Shown here piece by piece: positions 15,599 to 24,538 of a stretch of DNA of 64,000 bases. Made by a program: the position numbers and the translations under genes. This DNA comes from an uncultured Rivibacter sp. (lineage in GTDB: Bacteria; Pseudomonadota; Gammaproteobacteria; Burkholderiales; Burkholderiaceae). Numbering within the stretch: the first letter of the stretch is position 1; each line of letters begins with the position of its first letter. The DNA is taken from positions 62,001-126,000 of the forward strand of contig CAMLLU010000001.1 in the NCBI GenBank assembly GCA_946480925.1. Reading direction: 5' to 3'. Under the pieces are notes generated by a model that saw nothing but the letters and a program-made list of their open reading frames with translations, did no database searches and was not told where the DNA came from.

Positions 15599-18382
15599 AT
15601 GCTCCACGGCGGCGTCATCCTGCTCACCTCGCTTGCCTACCTGGGCGTGCTGTTCGCCATCGCGTACTGGGGCGACAGGCGCGCCGACGCCGGCCGCTCC
15701 ATCATTGCCAACCCGTACATCTATGCGCTGTCGATGGCGGTGTACGCCACGTCGTGGACGTTCTACGGCAGCGTGGGCCGCGCCGCGGCCACCGGGGTGG
15801 GCTTCCTGCCCATCTACCTGGGCCCCACGCTGGTGGCGGCACTGTGGTGGCTGGTGCTGCGCAAGATGATCCGCATCAGCAAGCAGAACCGCATCACCTC
15901 GATCGCCGACTTCATTGCCGCGCGCTACGGCAAGAGCGCGCTGCTGGGCGGGCTGGTCACGGTGATCGCGGTGATCGGCGTGATCCCCTACATCGCGCTG
16001 CAGCTGAAGGCGGTGTCGGCCAGCTTCGTGATCCTGCTGCAGTACCCCGAGGTCACGATGCCGGCACGCGCCAAGGCGGTGGCACTGCTGGAAGACAAGG
16101 CGCTCTACGTGGCGCTGCTGCTGGCGGCCTTCACCATCGTGTTCGGCACGCGCCACCTCGACGCCACCGAGCGCCACGAAGGCATGGTGGCGGCGGTGGC
16201 CTTCGAGTCGCTGGTCAAGCTGCTGGCCTTCCTGGCGGTGGGCGTCTTCGTGACATTCGGCCTCTACGGCGGCTTCGGCGAAATCTTCGAGCGAGCAGCC
16301 CAGCTGCCCAACGTCGAGAAGCTGCTCACGCTGGGCGGCGCGGCCGGTACCTACGGCTCGTGGGCCGGGCTCATCTTCCTGTCGATGCTGTCCATCCTGT
16401 TCCTGCCGCGGCAGTTCCAGATCAGCGTGGTCGAGAACGTCAACGAGAGCCACGTCTCCAAGGCGATCTGGCTGTTCCCGCTGTACCTGCTGGCCATCAA
16501 CGTGTTCGTGCTGCCCATCACCTTTGCGGGGCTCATGCAGTTCGCGCCCGGCCAGGTGGATGCCGACACCTTCGTGCTCACGCTGCCCATGGCTCACCAG
16601 CAGCAGGCGCTGGCACTGTTCGTGTTCATCGGTGGCTTGTCGGCGGCCACCGGCATGGTGATCGTCGAGACCATCGCGCTGTCCACCATGATCTGCAACG
16701 ACCTCGTCATGCCGGTGCTGCTGCGCTGGAAGGCGCTGGCACGGTCGAGGCGCAGCGATCTCTCAGGGCTGCTGCTGGGCATCCGGCGCGGTGCGATCGT
16801 GCTGCTGATGATGCTGGGCTACGTGTACTACCGCGCCGCCGGAGAAGCCTATGCGCTGGTGTCCATCGGGCTGGTGTCGTTTGCCGCGGTGGCGCAGTTC
16901 GCGCCGGCCATGCTGGGCGGCATGTACTGGAAGCAGGGCAGCCGCAGCGGCGCGCTGTGGGGCCTGTCGCTCGGCTTTGCGCTGTGGGCCTACACGCTGC
17001 TGCTGCCGTCGTTCGCGCGCTCCGGTTGGGGGCTGGACATTTCGTTCATCGACGAAGGGCCCTTCGGCATCGGCTGGCTCAAGCCGCAGGCGCTGTTCGG
17101 GCTCGAAGGCATGGACAACATCAGCCACGCGCTGTTCTGGAGCATGCTGGTCAACGTGGGCGGATATGCCGCGGTGTCGCTGCTGGGCCGCCAGAGCGTG
17201 CGCGAGCAGGCGCAGGCCGTGCTGTTCGTCGACGTGTTCAAGAGCGGGCGCCGCACCAGCCGGCCCTGGCGCGGCCGCACGTCGGTGGCCGAGGTGGTGG
17301 CGCTGATCGGCCGCTTCATCGGGCCGGAGCGCGCCGAGGCGGCGTTTGCGCAATACGCCGTGCAACACGGCGTGAACGACGTCACGCAGCTCGAGCCGGA
17401 CGCCGAGCTGGTGCACTTTGCCGAGAACCTGCTGGCCGGTGCCATCGGCGCGGCATCGGCGCGCGTGATGCTCGGCTCGGTGGTGCATGAAGAGCCGCTG
17501 TCGATGGACGAGCTGTTCAACATCCTCGACGAGGCCTCGCAGGTCATCGCCTACAGCCGCCAGCTCGAACAGAAGTCGCGTGAGCTGGAGGCAGCCACCA
17601 GCGAGCTGCGCGCAGCCAACGAAAGGCTCAAGGAACTCGACCGCCTGAAGGACGACTTCATCTCGATGGTGACGCACGAGCTGCGCACGCCGCTCACGTC
17701 GATCCGCGCGTTCTCCGAGATCCTGCAGGCCGACCCCAAGCTCCACCTCGCCAAGCGCCGTCAGTTCCTCGACATCCTCGTGAAGGAAAGCGAACGTCTC
17801 ACGCGGCTGATCAACCAGGTGCTCGACCTCGCCAAGCTCGAGTCGGGCAAGGCCGAATGGCATTCCACCGAGCTCGACCTGAAGGACGTGATCGAGGACG
17901 CCGTGTCGGCCACCAGCACGCTGGTGAGCGAGCGTGGCGCCGATCTCACCGTCGACCTGCCGGCCGGCCTGCCCACGGTGCGCGCCGACCGCGACCGGCT
18001 GATGCAGGTGATGATCAACCTGATCGCCAATGCGGTGAAGTTCTGCGACCGTGACCGGGGCCGCATCCACATCCGCCTCGGTGTCGAGGGCGGCAACGCG
18101 TTGCGTGTGGACGTGCGTGACAACGGCATCGGCGTCGCCCCGGCCGACCAGCACACCATCTTCGAGAAGTTCCACCAGGTCGGCAACACCTTGACCGACA
18201 AGCCGCAAGGCACCGGCCTCGGCTTGCCCATCAGCCGCCAGATCGTGCAGCATTCCGGCGGGGAGCTGTGGGTCCAAAGCACGCTGGGGCAGGGCGCGAC
18301 CTTTTCGTTCACGCTGCCGTTGGAGGTGTTCCCACGTGCGGGTGTGATCGCCGAACCTGCTGTGCAGGCCACCGCGAAGTGA
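15599..18382 (+). CDS. Sensor histidine kinase with N-terminal sodium/solute symporter domain (CbrA/CrbS family)
   Basis: The protein has 927 residues from the ATG at 15599, which has GAGG at 15589-15592. Residues 1 to ~520 form a 13-helix SSS symporter domain with RSIIANPYIYALSMAVYATSW near the start and FLPRQFQISVVENVNE. Next is a STAC-like linker (about 530-640, with SVREQAQAVLFVDVF and LSMDELFNILDEASQ) and a coiled coil. The kinase core follows: the phospho-accepting H693 in MVTHELRTPLTSIRAF, N-box NLIANAVKFC, G1 box DNGIGVAP and G2 box GTGLGLPIS. No PAS domain is visible, so it is shorter than Pseudomonas CbrA. It should sense or transport a substrate and phosphorylate the adjacent receiver. 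In Vibrio and Pseudomonas the relative CrbS governs acetate use. Confidence 0.93.
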   Translation: MLHGGVILLTSLAYLGVLFAIAYWGDRRADAGRSIIANPYIYALSMAVYATSWTFYGSVGRAAATGVGFLPIYLGPTLVAALWWLVLRKMIRISKQNRITSIADFIAARYGKSALLGGLVTVIAVIGVIPYIALQLKAVSASFVILLQYPEVTMPARAKAVALLEDKALYVALLLAAFTIVFGTRHLDATERHEGMVAAVAFESLVKLLAFLAVGVFVTFGLYGGFGEIFERAAQLPNVEKLLTLGGAAGTYGSWAGLIFLSMLSILFLPRQFQISVVENVNESHVSKAIWLFPLYLLAINVFVLPITFAGLMQFAPGQVDADTFVLTLPMAHQQQALALFVFIGGLSAATGMVIVETIALSTMICNDLVMPVLLRWKALARSRRSDLSGLLLGIRRGAIVLLMMLGYVYYRAAGEAYALVSIGLVSFAAVAQFAPAMLGGMYWKQGSRSGALWGLSLGFALWAYTLLLPSFARSGWGLDISFIDEGPFGIGWLKPQALFGLEGMDNISHALFWSMLVNVGGYAAVSLLGRQSVREQAQAVLFVDVFKSGRRTSRPWRGRTSVAEVVALIGRFIGPERAEAAFAQYAVQHGVNDVTQLEPDAELVHFAENLLAGAIGAASARVMLGSVVHEEPLSMDELFNILDEASQVIAYSRQLEQKSRELEAATSELRAANERLKELDRLKDDFISMVTHELRTPLTSIRAFSEILQADPKLHLAKRRQFLDILVKESERLTRLINQVLDLAKLESGKAEWHSTELDLKDVIEDAVSATSTLVSERGADLTVDLPAGLPTVRADRDRLMQVMINLIANAVKFCDRDRGRIHIRLGVEGGNALRVDVRDNGIGVAPADQHTIFEKFHQVGNTLTDKPQGTGLGLPISRQIVQHSGGELWVQSTLGQGATFSFTLPLEVFPRAGVIAEPAVQATAK

Positions 18383-18388
18383 TTCGAC

Positions 18389-18760
<372 letters not shown>

Positions 18761-18763
18761 GCA

Positions 18764-20914
18764 ATGCGGCCGCGCACGAAGTTCGCGCTGTGGCTCGCCC
18801 TGTGTTGTGTGTCTTTCGTCGGCCTGGCCGCGCTGGCCGGCATCGCGCTGTGGCTCGACTTGAGCGCCCTCGAACGCGAGGCGCTGGCGGCGATGCTGCG
18901 GTCGCGTGTCGTGCTCTTCGTGGTGCTGGCGCTGCTGCTGCCGTTCGCCCTGGGCGCGGTGCTGCGGAGGTGGTTCAACGCCTACCCCATGGCCGCCACA
19001 CGGCTGGCCGAGGAAGTGCGCCTCATGCACACGGTGAACCCGGCACACCGCGTTGATACCTCAACCGGTGCCGCAACCAGTGCCGAAGAGATCCGGCAGA
19101 TCGCGCAGGCCGTCAACGCGTTTGCGCAAGCCCATGCCGGGTTGCGCAGCGACGTCGAAATGCGCATCGCGCAGTCGGGCGCCCACCTGCTGCAGGAAAA
19201 GAATCGCCTGGCCGCACTGATGTCGGAGCTGGCGCAAAGCGTGCTGGTGTGCAACGGTGAAGGGCGTGTGCTGCTCTACAACGCACAGGCCACCCGGCTG
19301 CTGGCGCTGGACGGCGCTGCATCGGGGGCCTCGCCGGTGGGGCTGGGGCGCTCGATCTTCGGCATCCTCGACCGGGCCGCGGTCGTGCACGCGCTGGAAC
19401 AGCTGAGCCACCGCGTGGAGCAGCAGCTGCCGCAACCCGTGGCCCATTTCGTCACGCTGCGCGACGGCCACCTGTTGCGGGCGCAGATGGCCCCGGTGCA
19501 GGGCGCCGAGCGCCGGCTCGACGGCTTCGTGCTGGTGCTCGAAGACATCACCCGTGCGGTCGAGGCCGAAGGCCGGCGCGACCAGCTGCTGCGCCAGCTC
19601 ACCGAGGGCACGCGTGCACCGCTGGCCAACATCCGCGCCGCGGCCGAAACCATCAAGCAGTACCCGGACATGGATGCCGCGTTGCGCCGCCGCTTCACTG
19701 CGGTGGTTCTTGACGAAGCCGAGCGGCTGTCGCACCAGCTCGACGAATCAGCCGCCGTGGCTGGCGACGCGCTGGCCTACTGGCCGCGCGAAGACATGCG
19801 CTGCGGTGACCTGGCCCTGGCCCTGCAGCGCAACTTCAAGGCCAGCGTCGGCGTCACGGCGCACGTGCGCGAGCCGTTGCCGACGCTGTGGCTCACCGTC
19901 GACAGCCATGCGCTGGTGCAGGCGCTCACCCACGTGATGGGCAACATCGCATCGTTGCACCAGGCCCATCACGTCGAACTCGACATGGTCGCGGTCGAAC
20001 GGCACGTGCGCCTGTCGCTGCGCTGGAAGGGGCCGGCGCTGGCAACGCAGGCCTTGCATACCTGGGAGTTGCAGCGCTTTTCGCTGGAACAGCCCGGCGC
20101 CACCTTGAGAGAAGTGCTGGCCCGCCATGGCGGTGAATGGTGGTGCCGAGCCGAGCCCACGCACGGCGAAAACCAACTGTGCGTGCAACTGCCCGCCGTG
20201 TCACCGGAACATGCCGAGCCCGCAGGCGCGCCCCAGCCACTGCAGGAGCGGCCCGTCTACTACGACTTCGACCTTTTCAACCAGCCGGGCCAGACGCCCG
20301 AGCTCGACCAGCGCCCGCTCGCAGAGCTGGCCTACACCGTGTTCGACACCGAGACCACCGGGCTTTCGCCCTCGGAGGGCGACGAGATCATCGCCATCGG
20401 CGCGGTGCGCATCGTCAATGGCCGGCTGCTGGAGCAGGAGACTTTCGAGCAGCTGGTCGACCCGCGCCGACCGGTGAGGCCCGAGTCCCAGCGCGTGCAC
20501 GGCATCTCGTCTGAAATGCTGGCCGGCCAGCCAGGCATCGAGCAGGTGTTGCCGGCCTTCCACCGCTTTGCCGAAGACACCGTGCTGGTGGCCCACAACG
20601 CGGCGTTCGACATGCGCTTCCTGCAGCTGAAGGAGGCCGGCACCGGCGTGCGCTTCGGACAGCCGGTGCTCGACACGCTGATGCTGTCGGCCCTCGTGCA
20701 CCCCGGCCATGCCGAGGCCGAACACCGGCTCGATGACATCGCACACCGCCTGGGCGTGGCCGTGACCGGCCGCCATACCGCGCTGGGCGATGCCATGGTC
20801 ACCGGCCAGGTGTTCCTGAAGCTCGTGCCGCTGCTGGCCGAGCGCGGCATCCACACGCTGGGGCAGGCGCGCGAAGCATCGCGCAAGACGGTGTACGCCA
20901 AGCTGGTCTATTGA
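18764..20914 (+). CDS. Membrane pseudokinase fused to a DEDDh 3'-5' exonuclease (DnaQ-like)
   Basis: The 716-residue protein has two N-terminal membrane helices (about residues 8-30 and 47-67), then a HAMP/PAS-like region with LLQEKNRLAALMSELAQSVLVCN and VLVLEDITRAVEAEGRRDQL. Next is a region aligned with HisKA (LTEGTRAPLANIRAAAETI) in which the histidine position is E281. The HATPase-like part lacks the DxGxG and GxGxG boxes. From residue ~520 comes a complete exonuclease domain: D528 and E530 in VFDTETTGL, D616 in HNAAFD, H671 and D676 in RHTALGDA. Related nuclease genes sit beside actP-type loci in Pseudomonas. It is co-operonic with kinase and receiver. The role is unknown; signalling-controlled nuclease activity at the membrane is an inference. 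Confidence 0.88.
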   Translation: MRPRTKFALWLALCCVSFVGLAALAGIALWLDLSALEREALAAMLRSRVVLFVVLALLLPFALGAVLRRWFNAYPMAATRLAEEVRLMHTVNPAHRVDTSTGAATSAEEIRQIAQAVNAFAQAHAGLRSDVEMRIAQSGAHLLQEKNRLAALMSELAQSVLVCNGEGRVLLYNAQATRLLALDGAASGASPVGLGRSIFGILDRAAVVHALEQLSHRVEQQLPQPVAHFVTLRDGHLLRAQMAPVQGAERRLDGFVLVLEDITRAVEAEGRRDQLLRQLTEGTRAPLANIRAAAETIKQYPDMDAALRRRFTAVVLDEAERLSHQLDESAAVAGDALAYWPREDMRCGDLALALQRNFKASVGVTAHVREPLPTLWLTVDSHALVQALTHVMGNIASLHQAHHVELDMVAVERHVRLSLRWKGPALATQALHTWELQRFSLEQPGATLREVLARHGGEWWCRAEPTHGENQLCVQLPAVSPEHAEPAGAPQPLQERPVYYDFDLFNQPGQTPELDQRPLAELAYTVFDTETTGLSPSEGDEIIAIGAVRIVNGRLLEQETFEQLVDPRRPVRPESQRVHGISSEMLAGQPGIEQVLPAFHRFAEDTVLVAHNAAFDMRFLQLKEAGTGVRFGQPVLDTLMLSALVHPGHAEAEHRLDDIAHRLGVAVTGRHTALGDAMVTGQVFLKLVPLLAERGIHTLGQAREASRKTVYAKLVY

Positions 20915-20920
20915 CCCACC

Positions 20921-20990
20921 CCCGAAGCGCCTTCGGCGCTCCCCCTCTGGGGGGCGACCCCGGCGGACCGGCGGAGCCGGATCCGCGGCG
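20921..20990 (+). repeat. Compound hairpin (REP-like) after the exonuclease gene
   Basis: Three adjacent inverted repeats occur in the gap: AGCGCC-TTC-GGCGCT (20926-20940), CCCCC-TCT-GGGGG (20941-20953), and an imperfect stem from GCGGA at 20963 to TCCGC at 20986. It sits between two convergent genes, as bacterial REP/terminator elements often do. From memory, similar sequences are dispersed in related Burkholderiales; no second copy is evident in this window. Confidence 0.5.
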
Positions 20991-21026
20991 TCTGCTCGGA
21001 TCGCCGCGCGCCTGTGGGCCTGCGGC

Positions 21027-21956
21027 TCAGTCTGGGTGCGCTTGGAGGAACGCTTCCAGCTTTTGCGCCAGTGCTTCGGGCTGGTCGTGGTGCAGCATGT
21101 GCCCCGCATCGGCCAGCACGCAGCGCTCGACCTGGCGCACCACTGCGAGCCGCTCGTCGAACTCGCTGCGCGGGTAGCGGTTGCCCCACCACTTGCTCAC
21201 GTCGGTGGCGTCGCCTTCCACCCACAACACCGGCGCTTCGATCTGCGACCAGCAGGCCAGCACTTCCTCCACGCGATAGAGCACCGGGTTGGCACGCTTG
21301 TGTGCCGGGTCGCCGAGGATGACCCAGCGCCCGCCTTCTTCTTCGCGGGCCCAGTGTGGGGCCAGCCATGCCGCCCGCTGCGTCGACAGCCGCGGGTTGT
21401 TCTGCCGCAGCCGCTCGGCCACCGCGGCCAGGCTGTCGTAGTCGCGCAGGCGTTGCGGCTCCTTCAGCTCGTCGAGCCACTGCGCATAACGGCGCGGCGC
21501 ATGTTCGGGCTTCGCGCGCGGCATGCCGAAGCCTTCGAGGTTGACGAGCTTGCGGATACGCCCGGGCCGCACACCGGCATACAGCATCGCCACGTTGCCG
21601 CCCATGCTGTGGCCGAGGAGGTCGATGCCTTGCTGGTCGGGCAGCAGCGCATCGAGCAGGGCCTCGAGATCACCCAGGTAGTCGGGGAACCAGTAGCTGT
21701 CGGCCGCCGGCGTTTCGGTGAGGCCGAAGCCGCGCCAGTCTGGCGCGATGACGTAGCGCTCCTGCGCCATCGCATCGACCACGAACTGGAACGACGCGGC
21801 CACGTCCATCCAGCCGTGCAGCATCACCAGCGGCGGGCGCTCAGGCGTGGCCAGTTCCGGCGAGCCCCAGGTGAGCACGTGGTAGCGCAGGCCGCGCACC
21901 GACACGAAACGTGAAGCCGCGCGAAGGCGGGCGGTGTAGAGGGGCTCGGCTTGCAT
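21027..21956 (-). CDS. Alpha/beta hydrolase
   Basis: This 309-residue protein has the alpha/beta-hydrolase fold signatures: the oxyanion segment MLHGWMDVAASF, DWRGFGLTETP, and the nucleophile elbow LLGHSMGGNVAMLYAG with the catalytic serine. The C-terminal ADAGHMLHHDQPEALAQ supplies the histidine. Members include esterases, epoxide hydrolases and lactonases, so the substrate cannot be told. No signal peptide is seen. It is monocistronic between a convergent exonuclease and a divergent acetyltransferase. Confidence 0.9.
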   Translation of the reverse strand: MQAEPLYTARLRAASRFVSVRGLRYHVLTWGSPELATPERPPLVMLHGWMDVAASFQFVVDAMAQERYVIAPDWRGFGLTETPAADSYWFPDYLGDLEALLDALLPDQQGIDLLGHSMGGNVAMLYAGVRPGRIRKLVNLEGFGMPRAKPEHAPRRYAQWLDELKEPQRLRDYDSLAAVAERLRQNNPRLSTQRAAWLAPHWAREEEGGRWVILGDPAHKRANPVLYRVEEVLACWSQIEAPVLWVEGDATDVSKWWGNRYPRSEFDERLAVVRQVERCVLADAGHMLHHDQPEALAQKLEAFLQAHPD

Positions 21957-22036
21957 GCGCGGACTATAGGCGTGCGTTGCGTTTCGTGTGCCCCCAATGG
22001 CGTCGTGGGCCGGGCGGCGTCCTCCAGAATCGGCCC

Positions 22037-22531
22037 ATGACCCAACCCAAGCCCTACACCCTGCGCGCGGCCGAGCCGCGCGACCTGCAAGACCTGGTGC
22101 GCCTCATCGCCGCATTGGCCGACTACGAGAAGCTCACCCACCTGCTCGACATCACACCCGAGAAGCTGGCGCCTCACCTGTTCGGCGACAAGCCGGTGGT
22201 CGAAGCCATGGTGGCCGAACTGCCCGACGGCTCGGTGGTCGCCTTCACGCTGTACTTCACCAACTTCTCGACCTTCCTGTGCCGGCCGGGCCTGTATCTC
22301 GAAGACCTGTTCGTGCTGCCTGAGCACCGCCAGCTCGGCATCGGCCGCGCGATGCTGCAGGCGTTGGCCAGGCTGGCTGTGGAACGCGGCTGCGGCCGAT
22401 TCGAGTGGAGCGTGCTCGACTGGAACGAACCGGCGATCCGCTTCTACGAAAAGATGGGCGCCTCGGTGATGCCGGATTGGCGCATCTGCCGAATGACGGG
22501 TGAGTCGCTCGAGAGCTTCGCGCAGGGCTGA
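22037..22531 (+). CDS. GNAT-family N-acetyltransferase
   Basis: A 164-residue protein starting MTQPKPYTLRAAEPRDL. It has the acetyl-CoA-binding GNAT motif A (LEDLFVLPEHRQLGIGRAML, with Q/R-x-x-G-x-G/A) and motif B (WSVLDWNEPAIRFYEKMGA). This arrangement resembles the diamine/spermidine N1-acetyltransferase branch, and the E/W-rich residues fit. The acceptor is not provable. The start at 22037 is chosen because conserved sequence begins there; 42 upstream codons that remain open look non-coding. It is divergent from the hydrolase gene. Confidence 0.88.
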   Translation: MTQPKPYTLRAAEPRDLQDLVRLIAALADYEKLTHLLDITPEKLAPHLFGDKPVVEAMVAELPDGSVVAFTLYFTNFSTFLCRPGLYLEDLFVLPEHRQLGIGRAMLQALARLAVERGCGRFEWSVLDWNEPAIRFYEKMGASVMPDWRICRMTGESLESFAQG

Positions 22532-22549
22532 AGGCGCTGCACGCAGACC

Positions 22550-24538
22550 CTAGACGACAGGTGACCGCTGCGGCGAGGGGCTCACCTCACCATCTGCGGG
22601 CGCGCTCCTCAGAGCAAGCGGCTGTGGGTCGACCACGGCCCTGGTGCCGCTGATCAACCGCGTTCCCAGCTTGTCATGGCCTGGGTGCATCGCCTTGCGG
22701 ATGAAGATGAGCGAGTTGCGGAATTCAACGGCGTCGACCCAGCCCTGCTTGACCGCATCGGGCCATGGTGTATCCGCAGACGTCTCGGCAAGCGGGCCTT
22801 CCGGCGCACCCGCGTCGCGCCAGTGCTGGTAGTTCACTGCGTCGGCCAGCGCCCGGAAGAACCTGCGGGCCCGCAGCTGCAGCAGCCGGTCGTCGTCGAA
22901 GTGCTGCCAGTACAGCGTATGCGCATCTTCGATGCAATACACGCCACCGGGCTTCAACAGCTCGAAGTAGCGGGCGAACGCGGACAGCATGTCGCCGGCC
23001 CGGTGCGAGCCGTCGTCGATGACGATGTCGAAGCCCGGGCATTGTTCGGCGATGCGGGCTTCGGCTTGCGCAGTCGTGGCGTCGCCGACCACCACGCGGA
23101 TCCGCGGGTCGGAGAACGTGAGGTTCGCGCAGCGTTCGTCGATGTCGCAGCCGACGAAAGTCTTGCCACGGCGAAAGTAGCGCGCCCACAGCTCCAGCGA
23201 CCCGCCGTTCTGCACGCCGATTTCCAGCAGGTCGACCGGGCCGTCGCGGCAAGGGGTGAACACGCCGTCGTAGACGTCCAGGTACGAGCTCCATTTGTCG
23301 CTGACCTTGCCGCGCAGCTGGGCATGGAGGCTCTTGAGCGACTGGCGATGGTGCCGTGACGAAGCGAACGTCTCATGGGGCTCGCCGATGCCCAGGGCTG
23401 CGACGATGCGAGGGTACTGGTTGAACCATGCGTATTCGCGGCGTGCCTCCTCGCGGCTGCGCTCGGCCATCTGGCGATAGCCGTCCATTTCATTCAATGC
23501 CCGCTTGAGCACCGAATACCACTGGTGTGCCTTGGCGATGTAGCCGTTGTCTCCGTCGCGGATCGATCTTGCATAGGTGTAGGAAGGCGAGGCGATGCTC
23601 TGCGTTCCCACCACCGCAGCCTCGAAGTACTTGAGCTCGGACTTGCAGTTGGTGAACGTGTTGTGCTGCAGCGGCATCAGGTTGAAATCCACCGAACCGA
23701 TCAGGCGCTGCAGGTTGATGAAGTCCTGGAACGGATGCCGCCGCACGCGGTTGCCGAACGGTGCCAGCTCCGGGCCGGCTTCGATGTAGCCGACGACCGC
23801 CACATGCAGGCGCTCGTCTTCAGCCAGCAGTTCGGCCAGCGCGGGCGAGGCGATGGCGAAGTCCTTGTTGTGCGAGGGCGAGCCGCTGAAGTAGCCGAAC
23901 GTGATGGGGGGCTCCTTCGTGCCGGCGGCGGCCATCTTGGCGGCAAAGACACGATCGGAGAGTTCCAGCTGCTCGCGGTTGAGGTAGTTGGGCACCACCG
24001 ACACCGGCAGGTTGGCGAACTGCCGGATCCGGTCGGCCAGGTACTCGTTCGTGGTGATGGCGCCATCGCACAGCTTCAGCGTCGCGCCCAGGCGGCCGAT
24101 GTAGGCGAACCACTCGTCCCACTCCCGCATCGGCTTGTCCAGGGTGGCGAAGATGAGGTGCGCATAGTCGAGGTCGAAGACGAGGTCGTCGACGTCGAAC
24201 AGCACGCGCTTGCCGCGCTTGTGGAAAGCCCTGACCAGATGGTTGACGCGCGGGTCGTACCGGGTGCGGCAGATCACCAGCAGGTGGGCAGTCTCGGCCA
24301 GTTCGTCCAGCCGGTGCAGGTCGTCCAGGAAGAAGTAGGAGGCCGCGGTTCCATCTGTCTGCACGTTGATGGTCTGCGCCATGTTGTAGATGCGGTACCT
24401 GAAGGTGCTGTTGTCGGCGCGCTCGTAGAAGTAGGCGATGCGTATGCTGCCCTTTGCCAGCATGGCCAGGCGCTCGGCCAGGGGTTGGTTCCACGGGTCC
24501 GCGTATGGCACGGGTGGTGGCAGATCGAAGGAGGGCAT
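22550..24538 (-). CDS. Glycosyltransferase fused to a SAM-dependent methyltransferase
   Basis: The protein has 662 residues from the ATG at 24538, whose A is shared with the upstream stop (TGATG), so it is translationally coupled. Residues ~1-400 are a GT4-like glycosyltransferase: RIAYFYERADNSTFRYRIYN, VLFDVDDLVFDLDYAHLIF, ITFGYFSGSPSHNKDFAIA and the donor-site loop NCKSELKYFEAAVVG. Residues ~425-620 form a class I methyltransferase of the CmcI/macrocin-O-methyltransferase type: DLLEIGVQNGGSLELWARYF, FVGCDIDERC, DIVIDDGSHRAGDMLSAF and LKPGGVYCIEDAHT. It probably adds and methylates a sugar of a cell-surface glycan, perhaps capping the chain. The last ~40 residues look disordered. Confidence 0.85.
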   Translation of the reverse strand: MPSFDLPPPVPYADPWNQPLAERLAMLAKGSIRIAYFYERADNSTFRYRIYNMAQTINVQTDGTAASYFFLDDLHRLDELAETAHLLVICRTRYDPRVNHLVRAFHKRGKRVLFDVDDLVFDLDYAHLIFATLDKPMREWDEWFAYIGRLGATLKLCDGAITTNEYLADRIRQFANLPVSVVPNYLNREQLELSDRVFAAKMAAAGTKEPPITFGYFSGSPSHNKDFAIASPALAELLAEDERLHVAVVGYIEAGPELAPFGNRVRRHPFQDFINLQRLIGSVDFNLMPLQHNTFTNCKSELKYFEAAVVGTQSIASPSYTYARSIRDGDNGYIAKAHQWYSVLKRALNEMDGYRQMAERSREEARREYAWFNQYPRIVAALGIGEPHETFASSRHHRQSLKSLHAQLRGKVSDKWSSYLDVYDGVFTPCRDGPVDLLEIGVQNGGSLELWARYFRRGKTFVGCDIDERCANLTFSDPRIRVVVGDATTAQAEARIAEQCPGFDIVIDDGSHRAGDMLSAFARYFELLKPGGVYCIEDAHTLYWQHFDDDRLLQLRARRFFRALADAVNYQHWRDAGAPEGPLAETSADTPWPDAVKQGWVDAVEFRNSLIFIRKAMHPGHDKLGTRLISGTRAVVDPQPLALRSAPADGEVSPSPQRSPVV

